NCBI GenBank assembly: GCA_945901085.1
Contig: CAMDJV010000022.1
Location: forward strand, 1 to 61,609
Direction of reading: 5' to 3'
From: Rhodovarius crocodyli
GTDB taxonomy: Bacteria; Pseudomonadota; Alphaproteobacteria; Acetobacterales; Acetobacteraceae
Length of the DNA: 61,609 nucleotides
How positions within the stretch are numbered: position 1 is the first letter of the stretch; every line of letters starts with the position of its first letter. Position numbers and translations under genes: made by a program. Positions 26,756-36,406 of this stretch are shown in pieces. The notes beneath the pieces were generated by a model. That model had not been told where the DNA came from. It made no database searches and saw only the letters and a program-made list of their open reading frames with translations.

Positions 26756-27759
26756 TGCAGAGCCACCCGCGGGTCGATCAGCGCCTGCGCCACATCCACC
26801 AGCACATTGACCGCGGCATAGATCACGCCGACCACGAGTGTGACCGCCAGCAGTGCCTTGTAGTCGGCCGAGAGGATGGCCTGTACCGCATAGGTCCCCA
26901 AGCCGGGCCAGTCGAACACCGCCTCAATGGCCACGGCACCCGAGATCAGTGCGCCGAACAGCAGGCCGATCTGAGTGACGGTCACTGTGATGGCGTTGCG
27001 CAGCACATAGATGGTGGCGAGGCGGAACCGGCCGTAGCCGGCGGCACGGGCATACAGCACGTAATCCTTCTGCAACGCCTCCAGCACACCCGAGCGGGTG
27101 AAGCGGGCGATGGTGGCCAGCCCCGGCAGCGCCAGCGTCACCGCTGGCAGCACGAGGTGCCGCGCCGCATCGACGAACATGTCGCCGCGGCCGGCCAGAA
27201 GGCTGTCGATCAGCAGGAAGCCCGTGACGCGGGGCGGCAGGCCCAACGGAACATCCATTCGCCCGCGCAGGGGGAGCAGGTCCCACTCCATGGAGAATTG
27301 CAGCTGCAGCATGATGGCTAGCCAGAAGGAGGCCATGGCCAGCCCGCCCACGCTCAAAACCCGCACCAGATGGTCAATCGGCCCATTGTGGTTCAGCGCC
27401 GCCAGCAGCCCGAGCGGGATGCCCAGGCAGGTCGCCAGCAGCAACGCCACGAAGGTGAGTTCCAGAGTTGCCGGCAGGCGGCGAGCAATGTCCTCCGAGA
27501 CAGGTCGGCCGGAGAAGATGGAATTGCCCAGGTCGCCCGACAGCACCTGACGCATATGCACCCACGCCTGCTCCATGATCGGACGATCCAGGCCGTAGCG
27601 GGCACGGATATCGGCGATTTGCGCCGGGGTGGCCGCATCCCCCGCCAGCGTCGCCGCCGGGTCGCCGGGAATGACCCTGGAAAGGATGAAGGTTAGCACC
27701 ACCAGCCCGAACAGGGCCGGCAGCGCCAGGGCGATGCGGCGGGCGATGTAGGCCAGCAT
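26752..27759 (-). CDS. Dipeptide/oligopeptide-type ABC importer permease (DppB-like)
   Basis: This 335-residue permease begins MLAYIARRIALALPALFGL and carries LSRVIPGDPAATLAG and IADIRARYGLDRPI, the DppB N-terminal pattern. The EAA-like coupling loop YARAAGYGRFRLATIYVLRN follows, and the C-terminus is VLVDVAQALIDPRVAL. The ATG at 27759 overlaps the binding-protein stop (TGATG), although a GTG one codon earlier is possible. It works with the DppC-like subunit to move a small peptide-sized solute into the cytoplasm. Confidence 0.93.
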   Translation of the reverse strand: MLAYIARRIALALPALFGLVVLTFILSRVIPGDPAATLAGDAATPAQIADIRARYGLDRPIMEQAWVHMRQVLSGDLGNSIFSGRPVSEDIARRLPATLELTFVALLLATCLGIPLGLLAALNHNGPIDHLVRVLSVGGLAMASFWLAIMLQLQFSMEWDLLPLRGRMDVPLGLPPRVTGFLLIDSLLAGRGDMFVDAARHLVLPAVTLALPGLATIARFTRSGVLEALQKDYVLYARAAGYGRFRLATIYVLRNAITVTVTQIGLLFGALISGAVAIEAVFDWPGLGTYAVQAILSADYKALLAVTLVVGVIYAAVNVLVDVAQALIDPRVALQ

Positions 27760-29330
27760 CACTCCGCCAGCGACATCAGCCGGATCTCACCGCCCGACCC
27801 GACGGGCGAGAAGGTATAGCCTTCGATCCTGCGCGACAGGCCGCGCAGGTTGACCGTATTGTACACCCAGATATCGGGCGCATCGGCCACCACGCGACGT
27901 GTTGCATCGGCATAGAGGCGCTGGCGCTCCTCCCGGTTCAGGCTGGTGCGGGCGGCGCGCAGCAGGCGGTCAACCTCGGGGTTGGAGTACCACGACGAGG
28001 CCTTCCAGGTGCCATGGAACTGGCTGTCATACATCTGGCCCACCCAGTTTTCCGGATCGACGAAATAGGTCGAGACCCAGTGGATCCACATGTCCGGCGT
28101 CGTCTCCGAGCGGGTGGTGGAGCTGGTGATGCCGGGCCAGGTATTGGGGACGATGCGCAGCGTGATCCCCAGGCGGCGCAGGTCAGCCTGATACATCTGT
28201 GCTGCCTGGACGGTCTGCTCCAGCTCGTTCTGGACATGGATTTCCAGCGGGCGGGACAGGTCCACACCGGCGGCGCGCGCGGCGTCACAATGCGCCCGGG
28301 CCCGTGTCAGGTCGAAGGCATAGGGCACGAGGTCGGGCGGGTTGCCCCAGAGGTTATTCGGGTTCGGCCCGCCATTGCGCACCACGAAGCCGCGCAGGAT
28401 CACATTGTTGAAGCCCTCATAGTTGAAGGCATGCGTCAGGCAGAGCCGCGCGTCCCGGTTGTTGAAGGGCGAGCGCATGTTGTTCATGCGGATGACGAAG
28501 ACGCGCATGCTCTCGTCACGTGCAACCCGAGTACGGGGGTTGCGCTCCACCCGCTCAACCTGGTCGGTCGGCAGGTAGCTGTCGGTGGCGTCTATCTCGC
28601 CACGCAGCAGGGCGAGGACGCGGGTGGAGGTTTCCATGACCGGGCGCGCGCGCACGGTTTCCACCGGGCGCGGGTTGCCGGCCCAGCCGCGGAAGAAATC
28701 CGGGAAGCGCTGGATGTCGAGCGAGACGCGCGGCTGGTAATTGCCTGGCAGCACCGAATAGGCGCCCGACCCCGCACTGTTCACCGCCAGCCAGGCCGCA
28801 CCCCAGTCATTATTGACCACGTTCGGTGCGATGGCCCGGGGGTTGACGATGGCAACCAGCGGCATGGCGGTGAGGAAGGGCGAATAAGGCGAGCTGAGCA
28901 CAAAGCGCACCGTCAGCGGCCCGGTGGCCGTCACCCGGTCAGGCGTAAGCACTGGGGTGAAGGCAGCCGAGGGCCCACGGTTCATCGTCAACAGGCGGCG
29001 GAAGGAATAGACAACATCCTCGGCTGTCATCGCGCTGCCGTCATGGAACTTCACGCCGGCCCGCAGCGTGAAATCCCAGGTCAGCCCGTCGGCCGAGACG
29101 GTGTGGCTTTCCGCCAGCCAAGGTTCCAGGCGCGGCGGATTGCCCTGGTAGCGGTAGAGACCGTCATAGACATTCAGCAGCACAAACTGGCTCGGGACGT
29201 CAAAAATGGCATGCGGGTCCAGCGTGGCCGGCAGCGTGTCGCCCCAGACCAAGGGGCGGGGGGCCTGAGCCTGGGCGGGCTGCGCCGCCAGCATGACCAA
29301 AGCCAGAAACGCCGAACGCAGGAGATGCAT
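27759..29330 (-). CDS. Family 5 extracellular solute-binding protein of the importer
   Basis: This 523-residue periplasmic protein has signal peptide MHLLRSAFLALVMLAAQPAQAQ. The SBP family 5 hallmark WDFTLRAGVKFHDGSAMTAEDV follows, and FEYEG-like NYEGFNNVILRGF lies mid-protein. It is the first gene of a seven-gene minus-strand operon (binding protein, two permeases, two ATPases, HyuB, HyuA). Family 5 proteins bind peptides, nickel, opines or other small solutes. Context suggests a cyclic amide or its peptide-like precursor. The ATG at 29330 fits the signal peptide best; an in-frame ATG lies 33 bases upstream. Confidence 0.92.
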   Translation of the reverse strand: MHLLRSAFLALVMLAAQPAQAQAPRPLVWGDTLPATLDPHAIFDVPSQFVLLNVYDGLYRYQGNPPRLEPWLAESHTVSADGLTWDFTLRAGVKFHDGSAMTAEDVVYSFRRLLTMNRGPSAAFTPVLTPDRVTATGPLTVRFVLSSPYSPFLTAMPLVAIVNPRAIAPNVVNNDWGAAWLAVNSAGSGAYSVLPGNYQPRVSLDIQRFPDFFRGWAGNPRPVETVRARPVMETSTRVLALLRGEIDATDSYLPTDQVERVERNPRTRVARDESMRVFVIRMNNMRSPFNNRDARLCLTHAFNYEGFNNVILRGFVVRNGGPNPNNLWGNPPDLVPYAFDLTRARAHCDAARAAGVDLSRPLEIHVQNELEQTVQAAQMYQADLRRLGITLRIVPNTWPGITSSTTRSETTPDMWIHWVSTYFVDPENWVGQMYDSQFHGTWKASSWYSNPEVDRLLRAARTSLNREERQRLYADATRRVVADAPDIWVYNTVNLRGLSRRIEGYTFSPVGSGGEIRLMSLAE

Positions 29331-29358
29331 CTTCAAGGTGTCGCCCTCGCATTGTTGG

Positions 29359-29368
29359 ATCATATGAT
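29359..29368. promoter_or_regulatory. Palindrome in the divergent region, candidate operator
   Basis: ATCATATGAT is a perfect 10-base palindrome 29 bases upstream of the binding-protein start. It lies between that operon and the divergent LLM monooxygenase gene, so one regulator could control both. No regulator is encoded alongside. Confidence 0.3.
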
Positions 29369-29539
29369 AACGGCAGGGCGTCGAGCGCAACCACCCCTGT
29401 CGCGAGGGATGATCAATCGCGGCCGCCGGCTGCCCCGTCGATGGGCTGAGGTGCCACCGATGCGGGCAGTACGGCTTCCAGCACACCGCGATTGCGCCCA
29501 TGCTGCCGTGCCACTCGTTCAGAAGAAGGTCAGCGCGGC

Positions 29540-30850
29540 TTGTCCAATTCCCACCGGCAGATGCATCTCGGCGTTTTCGTCCTCGGCACCGGCAATCACC
29601 ACGCCGGTTGGCGCTACCCCGGCGCCGCCGACAGTTTTCTCAGCCTCAAGGGCATCCAGACCATTGCGGCGACGGCCGAGCGCGGCAAGTTCGACCTGCT
29701 CTTTCTGGGCGACGGGCTGGCGGCAAAGATGGGCGATCACCCCTCCTTCCTGGTGCGCTTCGAGCCCATCACGATGCTGGCCGCGCTGGCCGCCACCACC
29801 ACGCATCTGGGCCTGGGTGCCACCGCATCCACCACCTACAACGAGCCCTACAATGTCGCGCGCCTCTTCGCCTCGCTCGATCATCTCAGTTCGGGCCGCG
29901 CGGCGTGGAATGCGGTGACCAGCTCCGGCCCCGCCGCGGGCTCCAATTTTGGCCGCATCCACCCCGCCCATGACGCGCGCTACGAGGTCGCCGATGAGTT
30001 TGTCGATGTCGTGCGCGGCTTGTGGGATTGTTGGGATGACGGCGCCGTGGTCGCGAACCGCGAGACCGGGCGATATGTGGATGAAAGCCGCGTCCGCGCG
30101 CTCGATCATGTCGGCCGTTTCTTCCAGGTGAAGGGGCCCATGACCACGGCGCGCTGCCCGCAAGGGCGGCCCGTGATTATCCAGGCCGGATCCTCCGAAC
30201 CCGGCCTGGAACTGGCGGCCCGGACGGCAGAGGTGGTGTTCTCGGTCGTGCAGGATTTCGCCGAGGCACAGGCCGCCTACCAGGCGCTGAAATCCCGGCT
30301 GCACCGCTTCGCCCGAACGCCGTCCGATGTGGCACTTCTACCGGGCGTGATGCCGATCATCGGCCGTACGGATGCCGAGGCGCGGGATAAGCTCAACACC
30401 CTGCAATCCTTCCTGGGGCCGACCAGCGCGCTGACCATGCTCTCCGGGCGGTTGGGCATGGATGTCTCTGGCTTCGACCCCGATGACCTGGTGCCCGACC
30501 TGCCGCTGCCGGACACCTCGCACGGCTTCGCCCGTGCCATGCTCTCCAAGGCGCGGAGGGAGCGGATGACCTGGCGTGACCTGAGCAACCTGACCGGTGC
30601 AGCACGAGGACACTGGGTCATCTGCGGCACTCCCGCCCATATTGCCGACACGCTGCAGGAATGGTTCGAGGGCGATGCTGCGGATGGCTTCAACATTCTA
30701 CCCGCCTATTTCCCGCAGGCCTTCGACGAATTCGTCGATGAGGTGGTGCCCATTCTGCAGGAGCGCGGGCTGTACCGGCGCGACTACACGGGCACCACTT
30801 TGCGGGATCACCTGGGCCTACCGCGTGCGCCGAACCTGCTGTTTGACTAA
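29540..30850 (+). CDS. LLM-class FMN-dependent monooxygenase (NtaA/SnaA/DszA type)
   Basis: This 436-residue TIM-barrel flavin monooxygenase uses FMNH2 from a separate reductase. It starts MHLGVFVLGTGNHHAGWRYP, then has GKFDLLFLGDGLA and LDHLSSGRAAWNAVTS, the NtaA/SnaA/DszA signature. RPVIIQAGSSEPGLELAA, AEVVFSVVQ and the C-terminal HWVICGTPAHIADTLQEWF follow. Subfamily members oxidatively cleave nitrilotriacetate, dibenzothiophene sulfone or EDTA. I chose a TTG at 29540 (AAGGT upstream, N-terminus SNSHRQMHLG); the ATG at 29561 is the alternative. Its stop is one base from an IS630 tail. It is divergent from the hydantoinase operon, hence perhaps coregulated. Confidence 0.9.
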   Translation: MSNSHRQMHLGVFVLGTGNHHAGWRYPGAADSFLSLKGIQTIAATAERGKFDLLFLGDGLAAKMGDHPSFLVRFEPITMLAALAATTTHLGLGATASTTYNEPYNVARLFASLDHLSSGRAAWNAVTSSGPAAGSNFGRIHPAHDARYEVADEFVDVVRGLWDCWDDGAVVANRETGRYVDESRVRALDHVGRFFQVKGPMTTARCPQGRPVIIQAGSSEPGLELAARTAEVVFSVVQDFAEAQAAYQALKSRLHRFARTPSDVALLPGVMPIIGRTDAEARDKLNTLQSFLGPTSALTMLSGRLGMDVSGFDPDDLVPDLPLPDTSHGFARAMLSKARRERMTWRDLSNLTGAARGHWVICGTPAHIADTLQEWFEGDAADGFNILPAYFPQAFDEFVDEVVPILQERGLYRRDYTGTTLRDHLGLPRAPNLLFD

Positions 30851-31149
30851 TACCAAATCCCGCTGATCAAAACCGGTGCGCCCAGTCTCGCAGGCCTATC
30901 GACATGATGCGCCAAGGCATCTCGATCAGCCGGTTCCAGTAGAAGCAACAGTGCCCGACAATGTCGTCGTCGTCGGCAAACACCCGGTTGGAGAGCCAGT
31001 TGTCGCGCATAAACTGCCAGACGTTTTCCATCACGTTCTGCTCCGGGTACTTCGCTGGTAGCGGAAGGACGGTGGGGTACCTCGAGGTCTGCTGACAGAT
31101 GCCACCCGGCCTGATCCAGCAGCAGCACCGCGTGCCGACCTGGCTCGAC
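30851..31149 (-). mobile_element. IS630-family transposase C-terminal remnant 1, with terminal end TACCAAATCCC
   Basis: The minus strand encodes VEPGRHAVLLLDQAGWHLSA. After a small frame-breaking loss comes VLPLPAKYPEQNVMENVWQF, then DNWLSNRVFADDDDIV and MPWRIMSIGLRDWAHRF-stop. These are the last third of an IS630/IS-DDE transposase, including the third catalytic acidic residue region (PEQNVMENVW). The element end at 30851 reads TACCAAATCCC, next to a TA as expected for IS630 targets. It abuts the LLM gene stop. The 5' two-thirds and the other end are missing. Confidence 0.85.
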
Positions 31150-31570
31150 CATCCGCGCCGCGGTCACGGCGTCATAGTCTCGGCCATTATCCGCCAGCGT
31201 CACCGGCAGATCGGGATGCCGCATGCGCCAGCGGGCGATTGCCAGATCGATATATGCTGGTGCCAACTCGATCGCGCGCACGCGGCGGCCGGTGCGCTGG
31301 GCGACGAGAATGGTGGTGCCAGAGCCGCCGAAGGGTTCGAACACCAACTCGCCCTCATCGGTGTAAGCCCGCATCAGGAACTCCGGCAGCACCACCGGAA
31401 ACACCGCGGGGTGCTCCGTCTCGATGCCACGGCCTTTGAGGCGTGTAAGGCGCAGGACGTTGTCGGGGATCCGGAAGTCCTGCACCGGCAGGCCAGCATG
31501 CTGGTATTCGGAGATGGTGCCGTCAGCCGCGCGCGGCCCGCTGCCCTTATGGCGGCGCTCTGAAGCTTGG
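31150..31570 (-). pseudogene. DNA N-4/N-6 adenine or cytosine methyltransferase relic, fused to the IS630 tail
   Basis: The minus strand reads DFRIPDNVLRLTRLKGRG and ETEHPAVFPVVLPEFLMRAY. Then comes VFEPFGGSGTTILVAQRTGR (SAM-binding motif I placed C-terminally, as in beta-class enzymes) and AIELAPAYIDLAIARW. The catalytic DPPY motif and the N-terminus are absent, and the frame runs straight into the IS630 piece near 31150. Such methylases are common on phages and plasmids. The fragment is dead, but its open frame could mislead automatic annotation. Confidence 0.8.
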
Positions 31571-31577
31571 CGGTGGC

Positions 31578-32606
31578 TCAGTCCACCGCCAGATCACTCG
31601 CCAGATGGAACAGGCAATCGCCCCGCTTGGTGCGGGCGGGAATGCGCTGACACATCACCATGCCAGCCGCCTTAAAGGCGATTTCGACCGGCTTCTGCCA
31701 TGGCGTCTCAGGGGTGTGGATGCGCGCGGCCGGCTGGCCCGCCACCACCATATCGCCCAAAGCCACCAGGGGCTCGAACACCCCGCCCTCGGGCGCATAG
31801 ACGTAGTAATCCTGACCACGGACATCGAGGAAGCGGGTCGGCTCCGGCGGTTCCTGCCAATGCGTCTGCCCGATGATGCCCAGATGCACCAGCAGATTGC
31901 GCAAGCCGCGCTCGGCAATCTTCAGCCCTGCCGGATTGACCGTGCCACAGCCCCCCAACTCGGTGCCGAGTGAGATGCTGCCGCGCCTGTCCGCGCCACT
32001 GCCCAAAGTCTGATCGCCACCCTGGCCCTGGGCGCCGCCCTGGATGTAGCAGAAGGGGGCGCCAAAGGCCCGCAGCGCCGCCAATTGCTTGGCATAGAGT
32101 GCCGGATCAGCCGATTGCTTGGCCAATGCACAGGGCACGTAGTTCAGCGAAGACCCGCCCGAATGCAGGTCAATCACCAGATCAGCCAGCGGGATCAATT
32201 GGCTGTCGATGAAATGCGCGATCTGCCGCGTCACCGTGCCATCCGGGTCACCCGGGAAGATCCGGTTCATGTTGAGGTCATCAATCGGCGAAACCCGCCG
32301 CCCAGCCAGCGCCGCCGGATAATTCGCCATGGGCAGAATGATCACCCGGCCCTGGACCATGTCCGGGGTGAGCCATTGCGCCAGATTGGTCAGCGCCACT
32401 TGGCCCTCATACTCGTCGCCATGATTGCCCGAGGTGAAGAGCGCCGTCGGCCCCTCGCCATTCTTCACCACCACGATAGGGATGGGCAGGAAACCATAGG
32501 CGCTGTCATGGGTGGAATGGAACAGCCGAATAAAGCCGGTCTGCCGACCATCGCGGGCCAGATCTACTTCGGGGACCAGGCGTGAGGGGCGAGGGGTGTC
32601 TGGCAT
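31578..32606 (-). CDS. Succinylglutamate desuccinylase/aspartoacylase family deacylase
   Basis: This 342-residue zinc carboxypeptidase-fold enzyme removes an acyl group from an amino acid or similar amine. Zinc ligands are visible in SGNHGDEYEG (H62, E65) and DLHSGGSSLNY (H148). A C-terminal barrel-sandwich domain (VYAPEGGVFEPLVALGDMV) is present, as in DoeB-type N-acetyl-diaminobutyrate deacetylases and related proteins. It is the last gene of the DMFase/importer operon, seven bases after the ATPase stop, so it should act on an imported N-acylated compound or on a product of the DMFase-like enzyme. Confidence 0.9.
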   Translation of the reverse strand: MPDTPRPSRLVPEVDLARDGRQTGFIRLFHSTHDSAYGFLPIPIVVVKNGEGPTALFTSGNHGDEYEGQVALTNLAQWLTPDMVQGRVIILPMANYPAALAGRRVSPIDDLNMNRIFPGDPDGTVTRQIAHFIDSQLIPLADLVIDLHSGGSSLNYVPCALAKQSADPALYAKQLAALRAFGAPFCYIQGGAQGQGGDQTLGSGADRRGSISLGTELGGCGTVNPAGLKIAERGLRNLLVHLGIIGQTHWQEPPEPTRFLDVRGQDYYVYAPEGGVFEPLVALGDMVVAGQPAARIHTPETPWQKPVEIAFKAAGMVMCQRIPARTKRGDCLFHLASDLAVD

Positions 32607-32612
32607 GGCGGT

Positions 32613-33605
32613 TCAGCCTTTTGCGGGGTGGATCAGATGGCAGGCCACCTGGTGGCCCGGAGTGGCTGGCAGCAATTCTGGCGCCCGCTCACGACAGAGG
32701 GGCATCACATGCGGGCAGCGGGTGTGAAAGCGGCAGCCCGAGGGTGGGTTGATCGCGCTCGGAATATCACCGGCAATGCGCACTCTGCGCCCGCGCGAGC
32801 GATTGGCCGGGTGAGAGGCCGGAACAGCGCCGATCAACGCCTGGGTGTAGGGGTGCAGCGGCGCGTCATAAATCGCCCGCTTCTCGGCCACCTCCACCAC
32901 CCGGCCCAGATACATCACCGCCACCCGGTCCGAGATATGGCGCACCACCGAAAGGTCATGGGCGATGAAGAGATAGGTCAGCCCCATCTCGCGCTGCAGA
33001 TCCTGCAACAGGTTCACGATTTGCGCCTGCACCGAGACATCAAGCGCCGAGACCGCCTCATCACAAACGATCAGTCGCGGCTTGAGGATCAGCGCGCGGG
33101 CGATGCCGATGCGCTGGCGCTGCCCGCCGGAAAACTCATGCGGAAAGCGCTCCATGGCGCGGGTCGGCAGGCCCACGCGTTCGAGCATCGCCCGCACCTC
33201 GCGCCGCGTTGCTTCGCCCGCTTTGGCGCCGTGGATGATCAGCGGCTCGGCCACAATGTCTTCCACCGTCATGCGCGGGTTCAGCGCGCCATAAGGGTCC
33301 TGGAAGACGATCTGCATGCCGCGCCGCACCGGGCGCATGGCAGAGCGGGGCAGGGTGGTGATGTCCTGGCCATCGAAGCGCAGCCGCCCGGCGCTGGGCT
33401 CGATCAGCCGCAGCAGCAGCCGGCCCAGGGTGGATTTGCCGCAGCCGGATTCACCCACCAGCCCCAGCGTCTCGCCGGGCATAATGCTGAGCGAGACCCC
33501 ATCAACCGCGCGCAGCCGCGCCCCGGGCCTGAGACCCAAAAATCCACCACCGCCCACCTCGAAATATTTCTCCAGGCCCAGCGCCTCGACCAAAGGCTGG
33601 GTCAT
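32613..33605 (-). CDS. Oligopeptide-type ABC importer ATPase (OppF/DppF-like), second cluster
   Basis: This 330-residue ATPase has Walker [13 protein letters not shown]-loop [12 protein letters not shown], signature [15 protein letters not shown] and Walker [13 protein letters not shown] (Ala replaces the usual Pro after DE). The C-terminal Opp extension has [15 protein letters not shown]. The ATG at 33605 overlaps the preceding ATPase TGA (ATGA); a longer upstream frame lies inside that gene and is not used. It is a distant paralogue of the ATPase at 24020. Confidence 0.93.
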   Translation of the reverse strand: MTQPLVEALGLEKYFEVGGGGFLGLRPGARLRAVDGVSLSIMPGETLGLVGESGCGKSTLGRLLLRLIEPSAGRLRFDGQDITTLPRSAMRPVRRGMQIVFQDPYGALNPRMTVEDIVAEPLIIHGAKAGEATRREVRAMLERVGLPTRAMERFPHEFSGGQRQRIGIARALILKPRLIVCDEAVSALDVSVQAQIVNLLQDLQREMGLTYLFIAHDLSVVRHISDRVAVMYLGRVVEVAEKRAIYDAPLHPYTQALIGAVPASHPANRSRGRRVRIAGDIPSAINPPSGCRFHTRCPHVMPLCRERAPELLPATPGHQVACHLIHPAKG

Positions 33606-34576
33606 GAGGCGAGTTCCCGGGCGCGAAAGCAGGCGGCGCTGTGCTCGGCCTGTAGGCTTTCCAGCAGCGGCACGGCCTCGGTGCAGGCGGGCTGGGCCAT
33701 GGCGCAGCGCGGGGCAAAGCGGCAGCCGGGCGGGCGGCGCGAAGGCTCGGGCAGGGTGCCCGGAATGGCCACCAGCCTTGGGCGGTCCTCGGTCAGCGAG
33801 GGCACGCATTCCAGCAACCCGCGCGTATAGGGATGCAGCGGCTGGTCGAAGATGCGCGCCACCGGCGCCTGCTCGATCACCCGGCCGGCATACATCACCA
33901 GCACCCGGTCCGCGGTCTCGGCGATCACGCCCATATTGTGGGTGATGATGATGATACCCATGCCGAATTCGTCGCGCAGATCCATCAGCAGATCGAGGAT
34001 TTGGGCCTGGATGGTGACGTCGAGCGCAGTGGTAGGCTCATCGGCGATCAGCAGCCGCGGCTGGCAGGCCAGCGCCATGGCAATCATCACCCGCTGTCGC
34101 TGGCCGCCCGACATCTGGTGCGGGTAGTCATCCAAGCGCCGCGCGGCGGCCGGAATGCCCACCTTGTCCAGCATGGCGATGGCACGCGCGCGCAATGCGG
34201 CGGGGGCCAGCCGCTCATGCGCGCGGATCGTCTCCATGATCTGCTCGCCGATCGAGAAAACCGGGTTCAGCGAGGTCATCGGCTCCTGAAAAATCATGCC
34301 AATGCCAGGGCCGCGAATGGGCTGCATCTGCCGCTCCGAAAGCCCGGTCAGCACCCGGCCATCGAAGCGCACCAACCCCGCCGCAATCCGCGCCGGCGGC
34401 GAGGGCAGCAGCCCCATGATGCTGAGTGCGGTGACCGATTTGCCACTGCCGGATTCACCCACAATGCCCAAAATCTCACCCGGCTTGAGGGAGAAGGACA
34501 CATCCTCAATGGCATTCACCTCGCCGCGCTCGGTCATGAAGGCGGTGGTGAGGTTTTCGACGTCGAGCAGGCTCAC
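33602..34576 (-). CDS. Oligopeptide-type ABC importer ATPase (OppD/DppD-like), second cluster
   Basis: This 324-residue ATPase has Walker [10 protein letters not shown]-loop [14 protein letters not shown], signature [15 protein letters not shown], Walker [13 protein letters not shown] and the C-terminal [15 protein letters not shown] motif. It starts with a GTG at 34576 overlapping the permease TGA (GTGA), and its own stop overlaps the OppF-like ATG. These overlaps indicate one coupled translation unit. Confidence 0.93.
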   Translation of the reverse strand: MSLLDVENLTTAFMTERGEVNAIEDVSFSLKPGEILGIVGESGSGKSVTALSIMGLLPSPPARIAAGLVRFDGRVLTGLSERQMQPIRGPGIGMIFQEPMTSLNPVFSIGEQIMETIRAHERLAPAALRARAIAMLDKVGIPAAARRLDDYPHQMSGGQRQRVMIAMALACQPRLLIADEPTTALDVTIQAQILDLLMDLRDEFGMGIIIITHNMGVIAETADRVLVMYAGRVIEQAPVARIFDQPLHPYTRGLLECVPSLTEDRPRLVAIPGTLPEPSRRPPGCRFAPRCAMAQPACTEAVPLLESLQAEHSAACFRARELAS

Positions 34577-35448
34577 TGCTGAATCCGCAGCCGGGGGTCG
34601 AGCACATCGCGCAAGCCATCGCCCAGCAGGTTCAGGCCCATGACGGTGATCATCAGCGCCACACCGGGAATGGTGATGATCCAGGGTGCTTCACGCATGA
34701 AATCCCGTCCCTCGGACATGATGTTGCCCCAGGTGGGTGTGGGCGGCACCGCGCCCACGCCGAGGAAGGAGAGTGTTGCCTCCGACAGCACGGCATAGGC
34801 GAAGAGGAAGGAGAGCTGCACGATCATCGGCGCCACCGCATTGGGCAGGATATGGTGGCGCAAAATCCGCCAATGCCCGGCACCCGCAGCCACCGCGGCC
34901 TGCACATACTCCATCTCCCGCAGCACAATAACCGAGGAGCGCACAATGCGCGCGGTGCGCGGAATATAGACGATGCTCAGCGCCAGAATGACATTGATGG
35001 TCGAAGGCCCCAGCACCGAGGTGACGGCAATGGCGAGCAGGATGGCGGGGAAGGCCATCAGCGCGTCATTCACCCGCATGAGAACATTGTCGAGCCGGCG
35101 GAAATACCCCGCCGCCGCGCCGATTAGCGTGCCGAAGACCGCATTGAGCACCACTACCGAGGCGCCAATGAGCATGGAGAGCTGCGCCCCCCACACCACG
35201 CGCGACCATAGGCTGCGGCCAAAACTATCTGTGCCGAACACCCAAGCCCCGCCCGGCCCCAGGAACTTGTTGCGCATCGACAGCCGGTTCGGATCCACAT
35301 CGGTGATGAAGGGCGCCGCCGCCGCGACAATTGCCACGATGCCAAACAGGACAAACCCGCTGACAAAAAGCCGGTGCCGGAACAGCCGCCGCAAAGTGGC
35401 CCGCGCGGGGTGAATGCGGCGTTCGGGGATATCCTCAGCGTCAGCCAT
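34573..35448 (-). CDS. Oligopeptide-type ABC importer permease (OppC-like), second cluster
   Basis: This 291-residue permease has a hydrophilic N-terminus ([17 protein letters not shown]), then [20 protein letters not shown], the DppC/OppC hallmark. [20 protein letters not shown] is the coupling loop, and [20 protein letters not shown] and [14 protein letters not shown] close the protein. The ATG at 35448 overlaps the OppB-like stop by eight bases. Five or six membrane helices are evident. Confidence 0.93.
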   Translation of the reverse strand: MADAEDIPERRIHPARATLRRLFRHRLFVSGFVLFGIVAIVAAAAPFITDVDPNRLSMRNKFLGPGGAWVFGTDSFGRSLWSRVVWGAQLSMLIGASVVVLNAVFGTLIGAAAGYFRRLDNVLMRVNDALMAFPAILLAIAVTSVLGPSTINVILALSIVYIPRTARIVRSSVIVLREMEYVQAAVAAGAGHWRILRHHILPNAVAPMIVQLSFLFAYAVLSEATLSFLGVGAVPPTPTWGNIMSEGRDFMREAPWIITIPGVALMITVMGLNLLGDGLRDVLDPRLRIQQ

Positions 35449-36406
35449 AGCGCACCCGCGGGTCGAGCACGGCGTAGAGCACATCAACCAGAATATTCAC
35501 CGCCACCAGAAAAGCCGTCACCAATAGCAGCCCCCCTTGCACCATCGGGTAGTCCCGGTTCAGCACCGCCTGGGTCAAAAGCAGCCCCATGCCGGGCAGG
35601 GAGAACAGCGCCTCCGTCACCACCGCGCCTGAGAGCAGCAGGGAGACGATAATGCCCACCACGGTCACGATCGGGATCAGCGCATTGGCCAAAGCGTGTT
35701 TGAGAATCACCACCCGCCCCGGCAGCCCCTTGGCCCGCGCGGTGCGGATATAATCCTGCCGCAGCACCTCCAGCATGGAGGAGCGGGTGATGCGCGCAAG
35801 CAACCCCGCCTGCAGCAACGCCAGCGAGAAGGCCGGCATGGTGGTGCTCTGCACCCAGCCCCAAGGGTCCTGGCTGAAGGGGATATAGCCGCCGCTCGGC
35901 AGCCAGCCGAGCTTCACGGCGAAGAGGATGATCATGAGCAAACCGAGAAAGAAATTGGGCACCGAAATGCCGATCATAGCGAACATCATGGCCGCCTGAT
36001 CCATCCAACTATTCTGCCGGAGTGCGGCGATGATGCCGCATCCAATACCGATCATCAGCGTCATCAGCAGCGCATACATCGAAAGCCCAATGGTCACCGG
36101 CAGCCGCTCCATGGTCGCCGGCAGCACGCCCTTGCCCAACAGCAGAGAGCGACCGAAATCACCCTGCAAAATGCCCTTGTAGTATTGTGCTAGCTGGAAG
36201 ATCAGCGGTTCATCCAGCCCCAGATCATGGCGCAACTGCGCAATCTGCGCCGGTGAGGCAGACAGCCCGGCAATCGCCGCCGCCGGATCACCCGGGATCA
36301 GCCGCATCAGCCCGAAGCTGATCAGGCTGACGATCAGCAGAACCGGTATGGCGCCGAACAGGCTGCGTATGGCGAGCCTGATCAACTCAGCGCTGCACCC
36401 AAACAT
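35441..36406 (-). CDS. Oligopeptide-type ABC importer permease (OppB-like), second cluster
   Basis: This permease of about 315-321 residues carries GAIPVLLIVSLISFGLMRLI, PGDPAAAIAGLSASPAQIAQ and LRHDLGLDEPL, then the coupling loop YIRTARAKGLPGRVVILKHA and a C-terminal [14 protein letters not shown]. The start is uncertain. The ATG at 36406 overlaps the binding-protein gene by 20 bases without a ribosome site. A TTG at 36385, just past that gene's stop, would give LIRLAIRSLFG, the normal family N-terminus. Confidence 0.9.
   Translation of the reverse strand: MFGCSAELIRLAIRSLFGAIPVLLIVSLISFGLMRLIPGDPAAAIAGLSASPAQIAQLRHDLGLDEPLIFQLAQYYKGILQGDFGRSLLLGKGVLPATMERLPVTIGLSMYALLMTLMIGIGCGIIAALRQNSWMDQAAMMFAMIGISVPNFFLGLLMIILFAVKLGWLPSGGYIPFSQDPWGWVQSTTMPAFSLALLQAGLLARITRSSMLEVLRQDYIRTARAKGLPGRVVILKHALANALIPIVTVVGIIVSLLLSGAVVTEALFSLPGMGLLLTQAVLNRDYPMVQGGLLLVTAFLVAVNILVDVLYAVLDPRVRYG

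Noticed and set aside
28014-29918. 634-codon plus-strand frame opposite the binding-protein gene
   Set aside because: The minus-strand gene has a signal peptide and family 5 hallmark; the plus-strand frame is low-complexity and spans the divergent promoter region.
31150-31485. Intact DNA methyltransferase gene
   Set aside because: It lacks the catalytic DPPY region and target-recognition part and runs into an IS630 transposase tail.
33606-33809. Apparent N-terminal extension of the OppF-like ATPase
   Set aside because: It lies inside the OppD-like gene; the ATG at 33605 overlaps its stop and matches family length.
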